In this document: piece after piece, positions 48,777 through 60,745 of the stretch | Layout of the letters: every line of letters starts with the position of its first letter | Numbering within the stretch: the first letter of the stretch is position 1 | Assembly (NCBI RefSeq): GCF_030463535.1 | Contig: NC_132893.1 | Coordinates: 28,770,782-28,834,781, forward strand | Reading direction: 5' to 3' | Length of the DNA stretch: 64,000 nucleotides | From: Salminus brasiliensis | Lineage: Eukaryota > Chordata > Actinopteri > Characiformes > Bryconidae | Program-made: the position numbers and the translations under genes | Notes under the pieces: generated by a model | The model's input: the letters and a program-made list of their open reading frames with translations, nothing else | What the model was told of the DNA's origin: nothing | Database searches by the model: none

Positions 48777-49479
48777 AAGTGAATGTAAGTGCAAAGCTGG
48801 CACTATCAGGATCAAACCCAGGACTGGAGAGAGAAGCCCCTCGCCCAGTGGAAGCATTTGCATCAGCGGTGACTTCATGTTTTTTTGGGCTCATAAAGGG
48901 ATTCGTTTGTTTTATTTTTATACGAGTTCATTGTACTATATTAAGTATTTAAGGACTAATCTACGTTGCGAGAGGGTCCAGCCAGTCTAACACACATTTC
49001 TCTCATTGCTTTCGCAATGCTAGGAGAGGAGGCCATTTGAGTATTTCTAAAATCTGGGGGTCAACCATTGAAATTTGAAGTGAATTTAGATTGTAGAGTG
49101 TGGAAATCCGCACAAAAAGAAAAAAGTATTAATTCCATTTACCTTTTTTTAAAATGCTTTTGCACTACAGAGATACGCAGTGCGCTCTTGGGACCACTGA
49201 TGAATGGCAACAGTTTCTACGATATTATATGAAATATGTTGTATGAAATATGGTGTGTGTTTTCATATCCCCTATGTTGCACTGTTGCTACACATAGAGT
49301 AGAAGCTCATACTCCCCAGAACATCTAGGATGGAAAGTCACCAGTGATGTACTAAAGAAGTCAAAGAGTTCCAGCTAGTCCGTGCCTCAGTAACTCGAAT
49401 CATTGAATCAGGCTTAAAAAGAGCTTGTTTTGGGTCTTTTATCCCAGCAGACCACAATATGTCCAGAAGCCAACCTTTT
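48777..49479 (+). other. region downstream of lpar1 stop, likely 3' UTR
   Basis: About 700 bp of apparently unique sequence follows the lpar1 stop. I see no AATAAA or ATTAAA in it. The first AATAAA is at 49719-49724, inside the nested transposon that starts at 49480, so the transcript end is uncertain. Confidence 0.4.
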
Positions 49480-50735
49480 AGGGTGTGTTTATACTTGTAA
49501 TTCGCTTCCCTTGGTCTGGACCAAGCAAGAAAATGATATTTTGGTCCTGGTTTGCTGGTTCATACAGAAATATCTGCAATCCAATCAAAATGCGATGGAA
49601 AACAAGGTGACATATGATGCATGTATTCCAGAAGACTGTAGAGGTCTGCACAAAGCGGGTGTCTTAGCAGAAAAAAAACTGTGGCTAGGCCTGTCACTAT
49701 AACTTTGTTTTTGTGGACAATAAATTGAAGTAAGAAGTAAAAGTGCGATAAATTATATTATTATCATTTTAAGACCATTTCATGCCCCTGATGTAATAAA
49801 GATAATATGATAGCATAACAGTGCAACTAACCTTTATTAAAATTTTATAAGACTATTCAGACATTGGAATTGAAATTTAAGACTTATAAACATTGTAAAT
49901 TAATAAAATAAAGCCACTGTTTTTAAACAAAGTCCACATACCAGCTCGTTCAGGGTAATGGTCTCTCCTCGAGCTTTCAAAGGGCAATGGGCAAAATTGG
50001 TCCTGTCCATATATTGTATTAGCTTTCCATGAGTTTCAGAGCTGTGGAATACAGCTTTGAAACCAAGTACATTTTGACCCACTCTTCCAAACTCTCTGGA
50101 CAGAACTGTGCAGTCTTGGGGGGAAAAAGCAGCTATTAACTGACTTACACCATATATTCAATGGCAGCGCGAAATCCAACACAGCGTTTCTGGAGCCATA
50201 CGCGAGGTCAGGCTCAGCATGCATGACAGTAGCAGCAGTAGAACTGTACACCACACTATTACTAGTAGTAACCTTTGGTGGTAAATCCACGGTTCATACG
50301 TGCTGAACTGTGTGTCTGGGGGGCGGGGAGTGGCAATCCGTTAGACCACTACCTGTCGCAGGCCGCTCTGTGTGTAAGGAGGCGGCAGTAATAATGTACT
50401 GGTCATTGCGTGCACGATAAATAATGCTGTCTGCTCACAGACCTGTCCTCGCCTCTAACAGAAAGCAGACCAGCGAGCAGAACAGCGCTCCTGGCTACAA
50501 TCAACATCTCTGCACACGTAAAACAACATAAACCCAATGGACAATATCGAGGTCACCTACAATTATTGAGATCCTCTCCATATACTGTACAATAAGTTGA
50601 TAATGTAATTATCGTGACAGGCCCACCGACTTTTCTTTGGTGCGCACTAGAATTTAAGAGGCAGCGTTCACACTAACAGGAATTGCACCGGGGTTCGTTT
50701 TAACCAACCGAAGCTGACAAGTATAAACACACCCT
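49480..50735. mobile_element. DNA transposon with perfect 19-bp TIRs (outer element)
   Basis: AGGGTGTGTTTATACTTGT at 49480-49498 is exactly reverse-complemented at 50717-50735. If the ends are GGGTGTG...CACACCC, the flanks are TTA and TCA, close to a 3-bp Harbinger-like duplication (inference). Only about 320 bp belong to this element; the middle is another transposon. Confidence 0.8.
49688..50623. mobile_element. AGGCCTGTCACGATAA-type transposon, copy 2 (nested)
   Basis: GGCCTGTCAC at 49688-49697 pairs with GTGACAGGCC at 50614-50623, followed inward by TATAA versus GATAA. The interior is collinear with 45117-46174. Short frames inside (49900-50290 minus) are not a transposase I recognise. 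Confidence 0.8.
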
Positions 50736-50955
50736 CAGTCTCTGGTGTGATCCTCATCATTTTCCACGTCACATTTGAGAAGTTCTTGACAGTATTTCCT
50801 TTCATCAGTTGCATCCCAACATGAATATGGATCATCTACACACTTGAGCCATTTTTTAGGGTCCAAGTCGAGAACTGGGAGAGATTAGAGAACCACAGGT
50901 GGCCTGTAGAAGCCCTTCCCCAAATGTTGATGTCTGTGGAAGAGATTTTGGATAC

Positions 50956-51027
50956 TGAGTGGGTGAGTGAGTGGGTGAGTGGGTGAGTGGGTGAGTGAGT
51001 GAGTGGGTGAGTGAGTGAGTGAGTGAA
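50956..51027. repeat. (GTGA/GGTG)n tandem repeat
   Basis: GAGTGAGTGGGTGAGTGGGT-type tetranucleotide array. The SLTHPLTH frames on the minus strand are artefacts of it. Confidence 0.97.
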
Positions 51028-51161
51028 TGAACGTCCATGTTTTATTAATTGACGTGAACAACACACTGCTAACATTCATAACTCAGAGCATATATGTACT
51101 CAGAAAGCTTGTATTAACAGTACAGATTGTTGATAAGAAACAGAGTAGGCTTCAGAACGGG

Positions 51162-51163
51162 TC

Positions 51164-51191
<28 letters not shown>
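51162..51191. repeat. (GT)n microsatellite
   Basis: GT run of about 15 units. Confidence 0.95.
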
Positions 51192-51194
<3 letters not shown>

Positions 51195-51569
51195 GTTGTA
51201 TATGTTAGCAGCCAGGGCTGACCTGAAGTGCTGTTTCTTCTTGTGTCACTGCCATGAGCACCATGAAATATATTCCAGTGGTTTTTCCAGCGTGAATACA
51301 TCTTGTGACTACATAAGAGGCGTTAAATTATCAGTGTAGGATGCTCTGTTCTTCCTATGTAAGTGTATGTATGTATGTATGTATATAATATATGTGTATA
51401 TTCAATGTTAGTTGAAAGGGAATGTTTATTTTTAAGGCTAAAAAAATTGGACCATGTTTTTTGCTTAACGAATTTTCTTAAATTCATTTTTGAAGTCAAT
51501 TTTGGGGCCAAACATGTTCCCTTTTTTTCCCTTTTATTCACCTGAAACTGTAGATCCATCCCTGCGCTA

Positions 51570-51990
51570 CACTCTTCAAAATAAAGGTGCTTTAAATGGT
51601 GATGAAGGGTGAGCCACGCCATAAAGGAACCTCTTTTGGGTCCGTAAAGAACCATGTTTGTAATAGAGATCTATGGGTGTGAAGATGTTTCACTTGATGT
51701 ACAGGTTCTTCACCAATTTCAAGGTTCTTAACACTCACGCATCTCTATTACAAACGTGTTCCAGGTGGGCATAGGCTTAACCTCTCCTGGTCCCATCATT
51801 GAGCCTGGGGGGCATCCATATGTGGGGCCAACATGGAACCTAAGGACAAAATGTTCTGGTTCCCTATTAGGCTACTTATACAGGCCCCACATGGACATGT
51901 TAGCTGAGTGGTTCTTCATGGAATCAAATGTGGTTCTTTTATGGAATAACTCAAAAAACTTTTATAACACCTTTATTTCTATAAGTGTAT
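51570..51990. repeat. GGTTCTT-family repeat with a local inverted repeat
   Basis: GTTTGTAATAGAGAT at about 51656 is mirrored by ATCTCTATTACAAAC at about 51741, giving arms of roughly 30 bp with mismatches. AAGAACC and GGTTCTT words surround it. Confidence 0.6.
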
Positions 51991-52435
51991 TCTGGACAAA
52001 AGTATTGGGACACCTGCTCATTCCTGTTTCTTCCGAAATCAAGAGTATTCAAAAGAGTTTATCCCGCTTTTGTTGGAGTAACTGTCTCTGCTGTCCTGGG
52101 AAGAAGGCTTTCTACTAGATATTATAACATTGCTGTGAGGATTTGATTACATTCAGTAACAAGAGCGTTAGTGATGTCAGGATGTGGGATGATCACCACC
52201 CCACCTCATCCCAAAAATACAGGATGGAGCCCCATCCATCATTCCAGAGAACATTTACATTTACATTTAAGGCATTTAGCAGACACTCTTATCCAGAACA
52301 CAGTTTTACTGCTCCACAGCTCAATGCTGGGGGGCTTTATACCCTTCTAGCCCACGCCTGGCATTAGACATGGAGCCAATAGGTATATGTTCATCTACTC
52401 CAGGGAGTACTATAGTGTACTATCATTAGTTTCAG
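51991..52435 (+). mobile_element. Tc1-type non-autonomous element, copy 5, with small insertion
   Basis: Starts TGGACAAAAGTATTGGGACA and contains AAGGCTTTCTACTAGATATT. It is interrupted at 52254-52299 by TTTAAGGCATTTAGCAGACA then CTCTTATCCAGAACA. The right terminus is decayed. Confidence 0.7.
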
Positions 52436-53224
52436 TGTCCCGCTGCCACACATTGTTCTACTGAGGTCCTAATTAAAGGCTCTATCCTTGTATTTTTCAT
52501 AGTTGCAGGTTTAGCTTCCTACAGACAGCCCAGATCACCTAACCTCCTTAGTTTCAGAAGCTTTTCTTGTTTGTCCTGAACCAGCATGGAAAGACCTTGG
52601 AGAATCCAGCTGTGCATTTTGTATCACTGGCTGCAGGTTTACATGCTTCAACATTAATGGTTTGATGTTGAAAAACCGTACAATGTTTGTAATGTTAATT
52701 TCATGCAATTCTGATCTCAACCAAAAAGCATAACTCATTATTTTTGTGTTCCCTTGTTCAAGCCCGTTCAATTCTGTATGGTAACATTCATTTAACACTA
52801 TAATTCAATCAGTGAATCTTTTTCAAATAAACTTGTATGGTATCAGACCAACAGTCACTGTTTTATTGAATGAATGAATGAATTGCTTAATGAATGAAGG
52901 TGTATTTTATCTGTTGTAATACTGCAATACAAAAATCACGACAAATGTGCATTATGACAAATAGATTCTTTCATATTATCGAACTGCATTATTTTAATAC
53001 CAGAGTTTGCTATTGTGAATAAAGGGTATGCACAAGACGTCACAGGTGGCCCACCGAGAGGCAGGGTTAGCATTCAATGTGAAAGAGCGACTGACTGTAC
53101 AAACAGATTCAGCAGGAATCATTATGACCAGGGTCGTAACACCAAAAGGCAAAAAAACAGAAAGATTAAGGACCATTTAAAGCAAAAGTAGTGTAATATT
53201 GATTCGTTTGAGAGTGACAAAAAA
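52436..53224. other. no gene seen
   Basis: 52440-52800 appears unique. 52868-52905 has GAATGAAT words. 53020-53190 may be a decayed repeat; the minus-strand 60-residue frame has no known domain. Confidence 0.4.
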
Positions 53225-53760
53225 ATGAAAGGAGCCCCATGTAAAAGTTTGGGCACTCCAAGAGATCTCACATACTTTTTACCAAGATATTATTCAATTG
53301 TTCGGGTTGTTCACAATCCTCTTTAGGGTCGTTAGACCAGGTGATGCCAATTTCAGAGCTTTACAAAAGACTCCTTCTTCCTTTTCCCACCAATCAGCAG
53401 CCATAGGCTCTTCTAAGCAGCTGTCTAGTACTCAACAAAATAATCAAAGCCCACAAAGCAGAAGAAGACTATAAGAAGACAGCTAGGCTTCATGAAAACC
53501 TATTCTGCATCTAGAGCACAAAAGTGAAGTGTCATGAGTTTTCAGAGAATCTAAACAAGCCTGATGCAGTCCTCCTCTGGACTGATAAAGTTAGGGTAGA
53601 ACTTTTGGCTGCAATGAGCAAGGGTACGTTTGGAGAAAAAAGCGTGCAGAACTTCATGATGAGAACACATTTCCAACTGTTAAGCACAGGGGTAGATTGT
53701 TCATGCGTTGGGTTTGTGTTGCAGCCAGTGGCACAAGAAAAAGAATTTAATTAAATACCA
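53225..53760 (+). pseudogene. Tc1/mariner transposase pseudogene fragment
   Basis: The plus-strand frame 53524-53754 gives VLLWTDKVRVELLAAMSKG, aligning with the VLWSDETKVELFG block before the second catalytic Asp region of Tc1 transposases. After a frame change, the next frame gives PTVKHRGRLFMRWVCVAASG, matching the PTVKHGGGSVMLWGC block. Upstream, GTAAAAGTTTGGGCACTCC (53242) resembles a Tc1-type terminus. The DDE triad is not preserved in one frame, so the copy is dead. Confidence 0.75.
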
Positions 53761-55339
53761 GCAGCCCTGGTGGTAGTTTTTTTTCTGTAGATTTTACTAG
53801 ATGGGCTGCATTTAATTTAACAAGACATTCTATGACTTTCCAATAAAGTGCTAGATTAGAAGTGCTAATCATGTCTAACCAGAGCCTCAGAAAAACATAC
53901 TGATAAATACTCTCATATCACTTTTTGGGCGGGGCATTTATTAAGAAATCTTTACACATTGCAAAGAGAATCTATGAAATGGTTTGGAAAAAACAACAAA
54001 AAATATTATTAAAATAATAATAATAATATAAAATATTTTACTACAATTAGTTACATTTTCCAGGCCTACAGAAAAGCAGCTCTTAACTGCCACTTCATTT
54101 CACAGCTCACAGATGACATATTTAGGCCACACGTCCATTTCATCCCCCAGGAGAGTGACCATGACAATGAAAGCAGAGTTTTCCAGTTTTTCCTCCAGAC
54201 TGACAGGAAGTTCCTGTGTCCAGAGCAGACACAGGCTGCTGAGTGAGAGGGATATCACGCTCTCAGCAACGCCACTGCTTAGGGATTCACACATGTGCTC
54301 AAAAGAGCAAACCGGCATGAAACTCTCCAGTTTAGTCTGTTGTGTGTTCCATAGGAAGCATGGCGTGCATTTTGGAAAGAATCATGAATGTGTGGCATGT
54401 GAAATGTAGAGCGTGTGAGATTACGAAGACAATCAGAGCACAGTCTGCCTGCTGGAGAAAGCCAAGTTCCTAAATCGGAGCAGCTGGAGCCGGCATTCCA
54501 CTGTGTTTGCGTTGCTCTTGAGTAATGTCTAATATTGAACATGGAATTCTTTGACAACTTATGAGGGATATCCATGTTTCCGGCCTTTTCCAGGCACGCT
54601 GTTGTCTGCATCCCAATGCTGAAAAATATCTTGTGGCTTTGTTACACGGATTAGGCAAAAAATGCCTTAATGATCCTGTGGTAATGTGACCGTATGTGGT
54701 GGGAGGACGCAACGGAGAGGACCCATCAGTTCTTGGCAATTTATTAAAGTAAAAAAATACAGAAAATAAATAAAGGAAATGCATAAAAACACTCACCGGG
54801 CTTCTCCCAGACTCCCAGAACTACCCCCCTGGTCTACAAAGGTAGCCTGCTAGGCCCTGCCACTCTTAGGAGACAACAAGCAGTGTCGTCTCTTTCCCGT
54901 ACACTGCTACCTAAATACCTCCCCTATCCCTGGAATATACCATCCTAAGGGGTCACCAATTCTGCCATAATTCATTCAGACTTCTCTATATACATTCATT
55001 TCTTACTGCTGTGCATGTGTGTTCTTAAGCTAGCTTACTCCAATCCAGATGCATCTCCAATTACTACGGGTGTGGGGTAGATTTAACCACATTGGTGATG
55101 TGTCTGGCGCCTTGACATCATCACAGATCCCATTATCATTTCAGCCACAAGTTTAGAACGAGTGCATTTTCCGCAAATAAATATTTAATGAATTAGGAAG
55201 GAGTGGCCTGGCGTGTGATTAGCTCTGGTAACTCTGCATAGAAGCATTCCTATTTTTTAGCAGCTTCTGGAATAGTTCAGATAAACTTGACAAACTTGAT
55301 GGTTACATTCAAATGATAAGACAAAGCATGATCAAAACC
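53761..55339. other. no gene seen
   Basis: 53990-54040 is ATAATA-rich. 54090-54640 appears unique with overlapping frames on both strands but no homology or splice structure I can support. Confidence 0.4.
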
Positions 55340-55487
55340 CGGTGGGCCGAAAGTGTTATTATACACTTGTATTACCAAAGAATATAGATATACCATCCCA
55401 CCAGTTTTTTATTGTACAGAAGCCCCTGTAGTTGCTGAGTAATACACATTAGTGTGTAATAAGCCTTTCTGCATGAAAGGGGTTGAA
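55340..55487 (+). repeat. unclassified ~150-bp dispersed repeat, copy 4
   Basis: GGTGGGCCGAAAGTGTTATT, TGTACAGAAGCCCCTGTAGT, AATACACATTAGTGTGTAAT, collinear with 6081-6236. Confidence 0.65.
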
Positions 55488-56362
55488 GGAATATTCTAGC
55501 ATTCTGCAACTTAATGGTATGGTCTTTGGTATCTGTAGTATGTGCTCCATTACCCGAAACAACAATCCTGACACTTTTTAAAGCCAATGGGCAGATGAAT
55601 GGAACGCAACATCCAAAATATGTCTCATATTCAGATTTCTGCAATATATATTTTTTTCATAGACGCAAAAGAAAAGTGGACATTTGTGGGAATGTGTTTT
55701 TGTTGCTAGCTTTGTGTTTGCTAGCAACAAAGACCAATCCTAGCCACCCACCAGCAACTAATTTAATGTAGTTCTGGTCAAATAATTGATGTAGAACAGT
55801 TACAGTCTTCAAATGACCTTACAAGTGGCAATCATCAGGGCCCAAACACTGTTCACCATTTTGGGGCCAGTAGAACACAAATGATAGGCAACGGCTCTAT
55901 TGGAGCATTGAATGTGTATAGTTGTTGAACTCAACCCCACTGTAAACCTCAAAACATACAACTGAACTGTACCAAACCAGACTGAACAGCTATTTTGCAC
56001 TATGACTATTTGCACACATGTACAGATGTTCTTTTCTGTAAATATATTTTCAGCTCTTTATTACCTTTAGTACTTTTTACTTTTTTAATTTATCTCCTAC
56101 CCTATTTATTGTTTAGTGTCATTTTCCTTTAGTTTAAGACTGTGTTCTGTGTTTTTTGTTACTTGTCATACATGTTGCTCTCACCAAGACAAATTCCTTG
56201 TATGTGTAACATACTTGGTGAAATAAAGAGATTCTGATTCTTATTCTGATTCTGATATTTGGGTCCCCCCAAAAGCATTTTTTTTTATTTTAGGTTAAAA
56301 TCACTGAATCACAGATGACTGTTTTTTAATTGTCACCTGTCACCTAACACCTAGCACCACAG
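55488..56362. other. no gene seen
   Basis: 56150-56250 (CTCACCAAGACAAATTCCTT, then AATAAAGAGATTCTGATTCT) looks like the 3' end of a LINE/SINE-type retroposon ending in a short GATTCTTATTCT tail. Confidence 0.45.
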
Positions 56363-56560
56363 TTTACATTTACGGCATTTAGCAGACGCTCTTATCCAGA
56401 GCGACTTACAAAAGTGTTTCACTGTTTACTCAGCTGTTTACTAACCTCAGCTAGTTTTTATAGACTAAAATTCAAAGATAAATCTAGGCTTAGATACTAC
56501 TAAACACCAGTCAATATGGAGACCATAATACAGTTGCTACGATAGAGATGCAGCAGAGGT
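56363..56560 (+). repeat. TTTAGCAGACGCTCTTATCC repeat, copy 3
   Basis: GGCATTTAGCAGACGCTCTT, CAGAGCGACTTACAAAAGTG, AGTCAATATGGAGACCATAA, collinear with the 31635 copy. Confidence 0.8.
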
Positions 56561-56664
56561 CAGGAGGTCAGGTTACAACATGGAGGAGTATTCCTTCAAC
56601 TGTATACTGCAATCATTGTAATTATGGTTGTAGTAAAGTGGTTGTTGTGGCACTATGCATAACA

Positions 56665-56860
56665 CCACTACTTGCCAGTGAGCTACCACACCACGTGGGA
56701 GACTGGGGTTTGATTCCCGGTCTGGGTGACTGTGCTGTGCTACACTAATAAGAGTCTTTGGGCAAGACTCTTAACACTGCATTGGCCCTGCCTCTGTAAT
56801 ACACGTAACCGTGTCAGTCGCTCTGGATAAGCGCGTCAGATAAATGCCAAAAATGTAAAT
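56665..56860 (+). repeat. tRNA-derived SINE with LINE-like tail
   Basis: B-box-like GGGTTTGATTCCCGGTCTGG, body TTGGGCAAGACTCTTAACAC, then tail GTCGCTCTGGATAAGCGCGT and ATAAATGCCAAAAATGTAAA. The tail is the reverse complement of the start motif of the neighbouring repeat at 56363. Confidence 0.75.
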
Positions 56861-59647
56861 TGATATGCAAATACGGTCATTCAGAGTGGTTTGGTATGAT
56901 ACGGCTAATTGTAGAGGCACTTACTGACTCAGAGAGCAAGGGTCTACAGCGCAAATATACCTGTTTTATTTACATCCAAAAGTTCATTCAGAGTTTTGAA
57001 ATGTAAGGTTAATGAAGGCAAAATATCAGTAAATACAAACTTTACCTTTCTGGTACTTTTTCTCCAGACAAACTACCCTTATTTACTCTCCACCATAAAT
57101 GGACTTAAAAAAAAGACAAATTATATGTTCAGGTCGAAACCATATCTCAAACCTATCATAACACAATGTCAGGTAACATAATCATAACCATTTCATGTAA
57201 TAACTTTCTGTGAGGGAGCTTTTAGAGGCATTAAACACTTCAGACATCTGGATCCTATCACCACCATTGTGAACAATTCTGACTCAGCAGGTTTCTCTAG
57301 TTTCTCTCACACTGTTTCTCTCGCAAACCCTTTGAAATAACGTTCTGTATGTCTTTTAACCATTTAATTACGCTCACATTCGAAATAAGCATTGAAATCC
57401 TAATTTTAGATATACATTAGATTTCGCTTACTGTGACCCAGAGGTTCCCAGCTGTTCAGGGCTATATAAGGATGACCAGGTGTGCGGTCTTGTGGCTATT
57501 ACAGAAGGGATAATATTTAAAGTCTGAGTGGAAATGAAAAGGAAAAAAAAACATCAAGAACCTACAAGGAACTACCACTGAAAACCTCTGCATATACAGC
57601 TGAGAAGGAGCCGGAGAAGGGAACACGGACCACGGGGAGGTCAAACGTCAAGAGGCCTGGAAAAACAGTATTGCGGTTTATCTTGTCAAATAGAGATTAA
57701 GCTTGAATTACAGTCTTAATCACCAAGCAAATGATATCTGAAGGCAGCTCGCTCAGTGTTTACTTTGGGCAGGTTTAGTCAGCATGTTTAGATGTGACTC
57801 AGGCCTGCAGGGTTTACAGATGCTGCTGGACTTCAACTCCAAGGCCACAAACAGTTTAGAAAAGCAGTAGGAGTCGGCCGTGCACTTTTCAGCAGCTCTG
57901 GAGCACCGAAGCCAAAAAAGTGCTTCATATCGACACTAGAACAAACAGTATTATGACAGGATGATTTACTATAGGAAGCTTCTACTTGATGGTACCTCCC
58001 CACTCTGCAGTGGTGGAGTGACACTGGGAAGGAGAAGACTCCCCCTTTCTCTCTTTGGTCTCCAGACTCTGGAACTGGAGCTGGATTGTTTGATTTTTTT
58101 TGGTTAAACCACAGCGTCATACAGGTCATGGAGAGTTGAAGGTTTCGACTGACTGAGTGTGCTGGAGTCCCAATTTTACCTCCAGCTCGCCTCGAGTGTG
58201 CTGAGTGTGTTTTTTCTGGCCTGTCGTGGGACGCCTGCGGTCCACATTGCCTTGCTCCTGAGGGTTTCTTTCAGTGGTGGCACAGAAGGCTCTTTTTTAC
58301 ATCATCAGATGAGGCTTGAAGCTTTAACAGGCCGAAAAAACAGGCAGGAGCCTTTCTGTAGCCTTTCTCACATGCAGCAACTAGCTTTCTTTAAACACCC
58401 TGTTTTGCAGTGGGCTGAGGGACTCGACACTGTCCCAGCACATTCCTTTCAATTCAGTGTCCAGAGTTCAAAAGCAGGACTGACTTAATTCCATGCTTCA
58501 TGGATCAGTCTGAGTCTTCTGATGGAGTGCTGCCCCCTACCTGTCATCACAGTAAATGCACAACAAAAGTTAAACAGTGGACAAATGTACAAGAAATAAG
58601 AAATGGGACGTGTGAACGATGGCTTTATTTTACACAGACATTCATGGTTGTTTGAAGCACAGTCTGGAATCTGTACTCTGTACTGATTCTACTTAAAATA
58701 GAGTTCTTAACTCGTAACACTGTTTACAATCAATGCAGAAATATCTAGAAAAACACTGACTGGTTTTAACATGGATCTTTAGATTATCGACTGCTTCTGA
58801 AACACCAGAGATTCAAGTAAGAAATAAAACATACTGCCAAAAAAAGAAAGTCTCAGATTGTGGCTTTAAAATGACGACCAGGGCCTCCACATCAAATGCT
58901 GTATACGTAGGTAATAGTCATGTTTTGTGCATGTACAAATATGGATATTATGGAGATATGCACTAGATTTCAAACCTTTTTTTCAAAACAGTTTTGTAGC
59001 CTATATACAGCGGATATCAGCTGCACCAATGTTAACAAGACGGTAATCTCTGATTAAAGGCTAGGTAATAATGGCTTCAACAATATTAAAGCAATTTGAT
59101 GCCAATAAAGTGTATAACATCATTCTGGTCTGTTTATCCCACACATGTATGAGGGTTTATATAATGTACAGGGCTCTAGAAAGCTGTATAATAATAAAGA
59201 CCTGTTCAGTATTCTAAATTCACAGGAACAGACAGGTGTATGACAAAGAATTAGGCTATTAAAATAAACGTCCGGAAAGGATCATATTTAAGAAGTGGAG
59301 AGCAAATAAAAAATAGACAACCCACCAAAAAGGAATTTAAATAAAGAATTACAGTTAGTTGTTCTTATTGTATTCACTTTCTGTTCACTGAATTTAAAAT
59401 ATAAAAAAATTGCATTGAAACCTTTTACCACTGATAATTTGTTGTATAATAAATATTAGAAACTGTTCACTTTTTCAATATTTAATGTTCTGTAAACAAG
59501 ACGTGAATACAATAGGTAAAGGTATAGACTGCAATTCTTTATTATATATAATCAATCATATATATAGATAGAATATGTATATATTCATGAAAAACTTTCA
59601 TTAAAGTGGTGCTTAATGCATACAAAAAAAACAAAACTAACATATGC
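56861..59647. other. no gene seen (lpar1-musk intergenic)
   Basis: 57460-58500 appears unique, with frames on both strands that I cannot match. 58600-59640 is AT-rich. No exon supported. Confidence 0.45.
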
Positions 59648-59848
59648 ATATCACACAAAAACCTTGTATCTCCAAAATAGTGATTTACAGGAGGAAAAAC
59701 GTTTCCATTTTCAATGGAAGTCAATGTAAACTGATTTTATTTATGATTTGAGGCATTTTGGAGCATTTCTATTGGTCATGAAATAAATGCCTGATTTAAA
59801 TGATTTAAAAAAGTAATAAATGGCTAAAATAAAGATACAAGGTTTTTG
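59648..59848. mobile_element. ~200-bp MITE with CCTTGTATCT termini
   Basis: ACAAAAACCTTGTATCT at the left is mirrored by AGATACAAGGTTTTTGT at the right, both exact over 17 bp. No coding. Relics occur at 2566-2600, 3970-4210 and about 15370. Confidence 0.85.
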
Positions 59849-60745
59849 TAGTGACTGTGTTCTGTATATCTGTATATGTGTATATTGTGTGTCTATGGTT
59901 TCTTTATGTGTAGACTGTTAAAATATGAGTAAAAAAAGAACAGTGATAAAAACAATCAGACATACAAAGTCTATTAATCAGAAAAAGTCATCAAACAAAA
60001 TGAGTAAAGTGAGGCTGTGCCAATTTGGAATACGCTACTCTATTCAAGCAGTACTGCGGTGACAGCGAGGTGCAGCATCAAGCATTCTGTGTGCTCCACT
60101 TGACCTTTTGTGTCGATCAATAAATATGTAGGGCTTCAATAATTGTGTCACAAATGCACTCAAAACCAATATTATACAGAAAAAATGTAAAAAGGTTCAT
60201 CGATCAGGATCGTGTTTGGTGGAAATGTCATTCACTTATGAGCCATCATGAGCATGTCCTTTACCCACGACTAGTTGAAGAGTATGTCTCTCTGATGCTG
60301 AGCTTGCATCAATCATCAGGCCATGGAAATGTCAGTGGCGTAGTTTTGACCTAGGTCTAGCATAGCTACATATTAAATCTCTCCCAAGCAGTCAACCCCA
60401 GACTGATGAAAGAAAACCGGATTCCTCAGAGGTCTTCCATGATTATGATGGATTTTGGATTAGACCTTCTTTCGTGGTTCTTCAGGCTCTGCGTGGAGAA
60501 CCACCACAATCCAGTTAAAGAGTAATTTGTAGCTAGTGGGCTAATGCTATCTCTGAGAGTTGCTTTTTCTACTTTGAGTGGTTTGATGATGCACTCGTTA
60601 GCTTATATCAGCAGCCCTCAAGGCAAGTGACCTCAGGTCAAAAGCTGAAGATTCCTCAGAGCTCCTTCAGGTCCGATTTGGATTTTCTTATGGTTCTTCA
60701 CTGCTTATCATGGTTCTTCCTCCTCTATACATGCAATGGAGTGTT
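59849..60745 (-). other. region downstream of musk stop, likely 3' UTR
   Basis: This directly follows the musk stop codon on the minus strand. It is moderately AT-rich, with no repeat recognised and no other gene. The poly(A) site is unplaced; TTTATT (AATAAA on the minus strand) occurs at several places farther down (about 59536, 58624), so the UTR end cannot be chosen. Confidence 0.4.
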
